NCBI GenBank assembly: GCA_002440225.1 | Contig: DJSH01000071.1 | Coordinates: 1 to 17,694 of the forward strand | Source of the DNA: Candidatus Segatella violae | Lineage (GTDB): Bacteria > Bacteroidota > Bacteroidia > Bacteroidales > Bacteroidaceae | Reading direction: 5' to 3' | Length of the DNA stretch: 17,694 nt | Shown: positions 14,149 to 17,694 of the stretch, piece after piece | Numbering within the stretch: position 1 is the stretch's first letter | How the letters are laid out: each line of letters starts with the position of its first letter | The notes under the pieces: model-generated | The model's database searches: none | The model's input: only the letters and a program-made list of their open reading frames with translations | Told to the model about the DNA's origin: nothing | Made by a program: the position numbers and the translations under genes

Positions 14149-17100
14149 TTACTCCTCTACTTCAAAATCCAAGCCCAGCTGACTTGCCGATTCCTTGATG
14201 CTCTTGAACGTGGAAGAATTCTCCGTCAAAGGATTTTGCTCAGTACTCTTCGCAGTGAACTTGACGTCTATCTTCAGATTATTCTTTCTCAGCGTGTTGA
14301 TGAAACTTGGGAAAAGTTGTATCCAATTCTCCATCGGAACACCACCACTGATAGTTACCTTGCGATAAGTCTTCACCACATTCTCTTCTTCCGTGTTGGA
14401 AGAACTACTTAACTCTTCATCCTCCTGCGATTGGATAGAAGGACCAGCATTTCCGGCACTGCCAGATGATGACAACACTGATGATGGTAACACAGACGGT
14501 GGCAACACTGACGGATCAAGAAGCCATAACTCATCCCAGTTCTGTTCTCCAAAGAAAGGAACTTCCTCATCATGATATATCTTAGTATACTTGCCCTCTA
14601 TACCGACGCCTACATTAAACAAACCTCTTTGACATTGGGTATTTACGGTATTTATTATAGCCTCTTTACCAAGTATCATTGGCTTATCGTCAAATCGCAA
14701 GAAAGTCTCAAACAGTGTTTCTACAGAAATAGGACGACCGATTTCTGGCAACAAGTTGTTACGAGATAGTTGTGTCCTACCGATGGAATGAAGAATCCAT
14801 TCTTCCTCCACCAACTCACTCATCAAGGTTTGACGAACCTGAGTGGAGAAGTCCATGGCGTATGCTTTCAACTCATAATATTCAATGCCTTCCTTCGCAC
14901 TGCATTTTGCAACAATATTGTAAGCCTTGATAAGCGCAGCATCCACCTGACGGTCAAATTCTTTCTTTCGGGTCTGAATATCCTGTTTTTGGTCACTCTC
15001 CAATCGCCCAGCATACTCCTCCAATATCTTGTTGCAAGCCAACAGGTCACACAACTGACCATTCAGAGCGGCACGTCCAGCCTCGGAACAAGCCAAATAG
15101 AAGATGGTGTTGCGATAGATACGATCGCTATTCCCCTTCTTGGTTGCAATCTGCTTGATGGCTCGTTCTAACGAAGCCGAGGTACTGCCTGTAGGCTGTG
15201 CGTATTCAGGAGACATAATCACCAAGGTCAGCGATTTCTGTTCTGGCACATCACCCGTAGGAGCTATCAACACGTTGAGTCCCTTACCTTGGATATAATT
15301 GACAGAGATTTGCAATCTCTTCAATATCTCAGCCTCAACATCAGCATCCTTTATCTCTGCCATGGCTTGCTGCAAGAGAATGTTGACATTCGCCTTCGAC
15401 TCAAACCAATAGTTAGCCTCTCCCACCTTGGATGAATGTAAGTAGTGGGCACGCTGCTCCAACTTGTTGAGGGCACCATCCACATCATTATGATTGAAGG
15501 CCTTCGGGCGGAGCAGACATAGTTTCAGTTCCTTGATGCTGAGTCCTTTTTGCTTCACACCCACCGATGCCATCAGCAATGTGGTAGCGATGCCTTGTGT
15601 AAGATGATACTGCCCCAAATTGCTCTGAGGGTCTTGCTCATCCACGATGCGAGCATTGCTCGACGTGCCATACACATCGGCTGTCATCACGCTGTCCCAG
15701 TTGCTGCCCATCAAGTTGGTGATGGTACCTGTCAACGAATTCAGATTTTCCAAATAGACATCAGAAGTATGAATCAAGGTCTGAGGACCAACGAGCGAAT
15801 CTCTTCTCTTCCACAAGTCTTGTACGATGGAAGCCAAGAGGCGCAACACACCTCGGGTACGCTGGAACTTGCTATCACTGCCCCAACGATTGCGGAACAT
15901 ATCTATCAGTTCGGGATGGAAAGGATAAGCCTTCTTGATTTTATTGGCATACTCCAGTTTGTCGCAACGCTCAGGCAAATCGGTACGACGATTGTGATAC
16001 ATGTCCTTATAGCGTTTCGCCACCAAATCAACGACCTGCTCATCATTGATTTGCTCAAACAGTCGGCGACGAATCACCTCATACACTTCCTCGTCATCCA
16101 CAGGTTTTACACCGGCACCGATTCTCACGATACGGTCTTGCAAGGCATCAAGCACCTTCTGTCCCAACTCAGAGTTGGCCATCTCAGACTTGCTGGCTGG
16201 CAAGGTGGCTATCAGCACACAGCGAGGTACGCTCGACACCGCCTGCGTCAAGGCTTGTATAAAACTGATGGTCTGGTCGTAAAGATACCCCACCTTGGCT
16301 TTTTTACTAGCCGCTTTCACACAATAGTCGGCAAGCTCATCTATCAATATCAACGAAGTCTTTGCTTCTTGCAAAATCGGTCTAAAGATGGTAGCCGTAG
16401 GGGCAGTACGTTCCTCATCATTCATTCTTACACGTTCATATCCAGCCACTCCACCCAACTGATAGGCTATTTCTCCCCAAAGAGTATGGATTGTGATGCC
16501 TTCCTCGGTGGTTCTTCCTTGCGAAACATCGTTGGTGTCATTGGTAAACACTGCGACCTTGGCATTTTCAAACTGCGGTTGGGTATCGGCAGGCAAGATG
16601 TTGGCGCACGACTCCATCTGCAGAAGTTTCGCTCCACTCTTGATGATATGATAGAGAGAAATCAAGGTATGGGTCTTACCACCACCAAAGCCTGTCTGTA
16701 AGGAGATGACGCGATTCTCCGTTTCCTTGCCGTTCAAGGCTGATACCACTCGCTTGGCTATGTCTCTCAATCCTGCGGTAACATAGGTCTTGGCAAAGAA
16801 GGTAATAGGATTGAGATATACCTCTGGTGCCATGCCCATCACCACATCGTTGAGGTTGGCTGCAAAGATGGATTCATCCAAGTTGCCCGAACGGATGTCA
16901 TAATGGGGGATGCAATTCTGAAACCATGGACGTAGAGGTGAGCCATCATCCAGAATATGGATATTAGCTGGTGATGAAGTGACGGTGGTGACTGGTATGC
17001 TAGGAGCAACTGCCGCAGGAGTAAAGGTATGCTTGCTGCGAAGTCGCTCCACTTCCATACGTAGGTCTGACATATCGAGCAAGTTTGCCACTTGCTTCAT

Positions 17101-17475
17101 ATTGCTAAAAGTACGTTCCACCTCATCTTCTGAGATAGGAGTGAAATGTTGACTTTTGTTCCTGATCATCTTGATTTCGCTCAGACAGTTCTCCAAGCTA
17201 TAGGTCTTCGACTTATCGCCACCCAAATCTTGTGCCAATTCATCTCTGAATTTGTTTGGCAAAAAGGTCAAGTTATTATAATCAAGTCGAAGTTCTGGGG
17301 CTGTGCCTTGGCGTTGCCCATCATTCCATTTCTTCTGATAAGCAGGTGTCAATCTTTGATAGAACACTCCTTCCCAAGGTTCCCCTGGGAAATGACGAGT
17401 GATAAGACTGATGGCGAATGGGCGCATCGCCTCAAGAAATACGCTCAGTGCCTCATATATGTTTTCATTCTTCAT
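14149..17475 (-). CDS. Anti-phage-associated Swt1-HEPN/DUF499 ATPase
   Basis: A 1108-residue protein. Residues 1-150 resemble the Swt1-type HEPN domain and contain the R-x4-H RNase motif as RNKSQH (Arg105, His110). A linker follows, then a DUF499 (COG1483) P-loop ATPase: Walker A TGFGGGKTHT (261-270, Lys267) and Walker B LILIDELADYC (Asp379, Glu380), preceded by AVFTNDTNDVSQG. DUF499 proteins are large ATPases found beside DUF1156 methylases and DUF3780 proteins in a predicted anti-phage system and are thought to be related to the BREX ATPases BrxC/PglY. Near the C-terminus is a low-complexity segment with PSVLP-type pentapeptide repeats and an acidic/serine-rich linker, then a final domain starting KVTISGGVPMENW. 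It follows the truncated upstream gene by 55 bp on the same strand, so they form an operon. Whether the HEPN part cuts RNA is inferred only from the motif. Confidence 0.9.
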   Translation of the reverse strand: MKNENIYEALSVFLEAMRPFAISLITRHFPGEPWEGVFYQRLTPAYQKKWNDGQRQGTAPELRLDYNNLTFLPNKFRDELAQDLGGDKSKTYSLENCLSEIKMIRNKSQHFTPISEDEVERTFSNMKQVANLLDMSDLRMEVERLRSKHTFTPAAVAPSIPVTTVTSSPANIHILDDGSPLRPWFQNCIPHYDIRSGNLDESIFAANLNDVVMGMAPEVYLNPITFFAKTYVTAGLRDIAKRVVSALNGKETENRVISLQTGFGGGKTHTLISLYHIIKSGAKLLQMESCANILPADTQPQFENAKVAVFTNDTNDVSQGRTTEEGITIHTLWGEIAYQLGGVAGYERVRMNDEERTAPTATIFRPILQEAKTSLILIDELADYCVKAASKKAKVGYLYDQTISFIQALTQAVSSVPRCVLIATLPASKSEMANSELGQKVLDALQDRIVRIGAGVKPVDDEEVYEVIRRRLFEQINDEQVVDLVAKRYKDMYHNRRTDLPERCDKLEYANKIKKAYPFHPELIDMFRNRWGSDSKFQRTRGVLRLLASIVQDLWKRRDSLVGPQTLIHTSDVYLENLNSLTGTITNLMGSNWDSVMTADVYGTSSNARIVDEQDPQSNLGQYHLTQGIATTLLMASVGVKQKGLSIKELKLCLLRPKAFNHNDVDGALNKLEQRAHYLHSSKVGEANYWFESKANVNILLQQAMAEIKDADVEAEILKRLQISVNYIQGKGLNVLIAPTGDVPEQKSLTLVIMSPEYAQPTGSTSASLERAIKQIATKKGNSDRIYRNTIFYLACSEAGRAALNGQLCDLLACNKILEEYAGRLESDQKQDIQTRKKEFDRQVDAALIKAYNIVAKCSAKEGIEYYELKAYAMDFSTQVRQTLMSELVEEEWILHSIGRTQLSRNNLLPEIGRPISVETLFETFLRFDDKPMILGKEAIINTVNTQCQRGLFNVGVGIEGKYTKIYHDEEVPFFGEQNWDELWLLDPSVLPPSVLPSSVLSSSGSAGNAGPSIQSQEDEELSSSSNTEEENVVKTYRKVTISGGVPMENWIQLFPSFINTLRKNNLKIDVKFTAKSTEQNPLTENSSTFKSIKESASQLGLDFEVEE
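14471..14515. repeat. Three 15-bp tandem repeats inside the DUF499 gene
   Basis: Three imperfect 15-bp units (14471-14485, 14486-14500, 14501-14515) of the form GRYAACACNGAYGRN. They encode P-S-V-L-P, P-S-V-L-P and S-S-V-L-S in the linker before the last domain. Units of 15 bp keep the frame, so copy number could vary without breaking the protein. Confidence 0.75.
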
Positions 17476-17530
17476 CGTTTGTTTGCTTTTAAATGATTAC
17501 ACATTATTATATATATGCTCATTGTCTTTA

Positions 17531-17694
17531 TCAGAAATTCAAGTTTCCTTCCGCATGAACTTGCTGTTTATGACAATTTTGTCGCAAGTCATCGGCATTC
17601 TGCAACAAGCCTTGCACATCCTTGAGGTCATCTCCAGCAGGAAGCAATTCTTTCAATGTGGCGAGCAATCGCCAAAGTGGAGAACTACTTTCCG
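17531..17694 (-). CDS. C-terminal end of a probable DUF1156 DNA methylase (partial)
   Basis: On the minus strand an open frame enters from the window edge and ends at TGA (17533-17531). The 53 visible residues read ...SSSPLWRLLATLKELLPAG, then DDLKDVQGLLQNADDLRQN, ending HAEGNLNF. It is a helical, leucine-rich tail. It is the gene immediately upstream of DUF499, 55 bp away on the same strand, and in the known anti-phage gene set that place is usually held by the DUF1156 adenine-specific methylase. No catalytic motif lies in this part, so the identity rests on context and general resemblance of the tail. Confidence 0.55.
   Translation of the reverse strand, partial: ESSSPLWRLLATLKELLPAGDDLKDVQGLLQNADDLRQNCHKQQVHAEGNLNF

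Noticed and set aside
15550..16701. Long plus-strand open frame of 383 codons
   Set aside because: It lies wholly antisense to the DUF499 ATPase gene, whose Walker motifs are clear, and its translation shows no recognisable domain. It is a shadow frame.
1..17694. tRNA, rRNA or known riboswitch
   Set aside because: No cloverleaf-like, rRNA or recognised riboswitch sequence was noticed in the intergenic regions on either strand by eye.

Overview
The window reads as a chromosomal segment of a gut Bacteroidota, most like Prevotella/Segatella (S. copri group). The reasons are Bacteroidota-type promoters (TTTG, about 20 bp, TAnnTTTG) instead of sigma-70 boxes, no clear Shine-Dalgarno sequences, a Prevotella-style GYGWSTICLPF / YNMQGQRI...GIYIV C-terminus on a large secreted-type enzyme, and typical Bacteroidota families (UpxY, DUF6078-like, BT4734/VapE, DUF4143 ATPases). 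The genus is inferred from family content only.

Layout. (1) Positions 1-1850, + strand: the 3' part of an ATP-grasp ligase, then a COG4947-like serine esterase, closed by a strong bidirectional terminator. (2) 1931-4523, - strand: a nitrogen cluster, glnK (PII) then amtB then a Gcw_chp/TorF-type outer-membrane barrel. glnK has a putative promoter and the barrel gene has its own well-formed one. (3) 4877-9493, + strand: a promoter, leader and first ~75 codons of an UpxY/NusG-type capsule antiterminator run directly into a very large family CE8 pectinesterase that has lost its own 5' end and signal peptide. This looks like a rearrangement scar or an assembly chimera. (4) 9541-12791: a 3.25-kb unit bounded by perfect 21-bp terminal inverted repeats. 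It holds a DUF6078-like gene and a BT4734/VapE primase-helicase-like gene. Each end also carries a hairpin built on a GGCGTGGTAG core, there are ten copies of the heptamer CTACCAC/GTGGTAG, and an iteron-like CGGGCAA cluster lies just upstream of the helicase gene. (5) 12792-13955, - strand: a DUF4143 AAA ATPase whose stop codon touches the right repeat and whose upstream region holds two copies of a long palindrome. (6) 14149-17694, - strand: a Swt1-HEPN/DUF499 ATPase preceded by the last 53 codons of a gene that is probably the DUF1156 methylase, i.e. the edge of a DUF1156-DUF499 anti-phage island.

How the parts work together: the nitrogen cluster is an ordinary housekeeping unit (sensor, channel, putative porin). 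From about 4.9 kb onward the window is accessory DNA: a capsule-regulator remnant, a polysaccharide-degrading enzyme, a repeat-bounded replication-gene unit and a defence island. The best candidate for an undescribed system is the repeat-bounded VapE unit. The clearest oddity is the UpxY-pectinesterase junction near 5180-5200.
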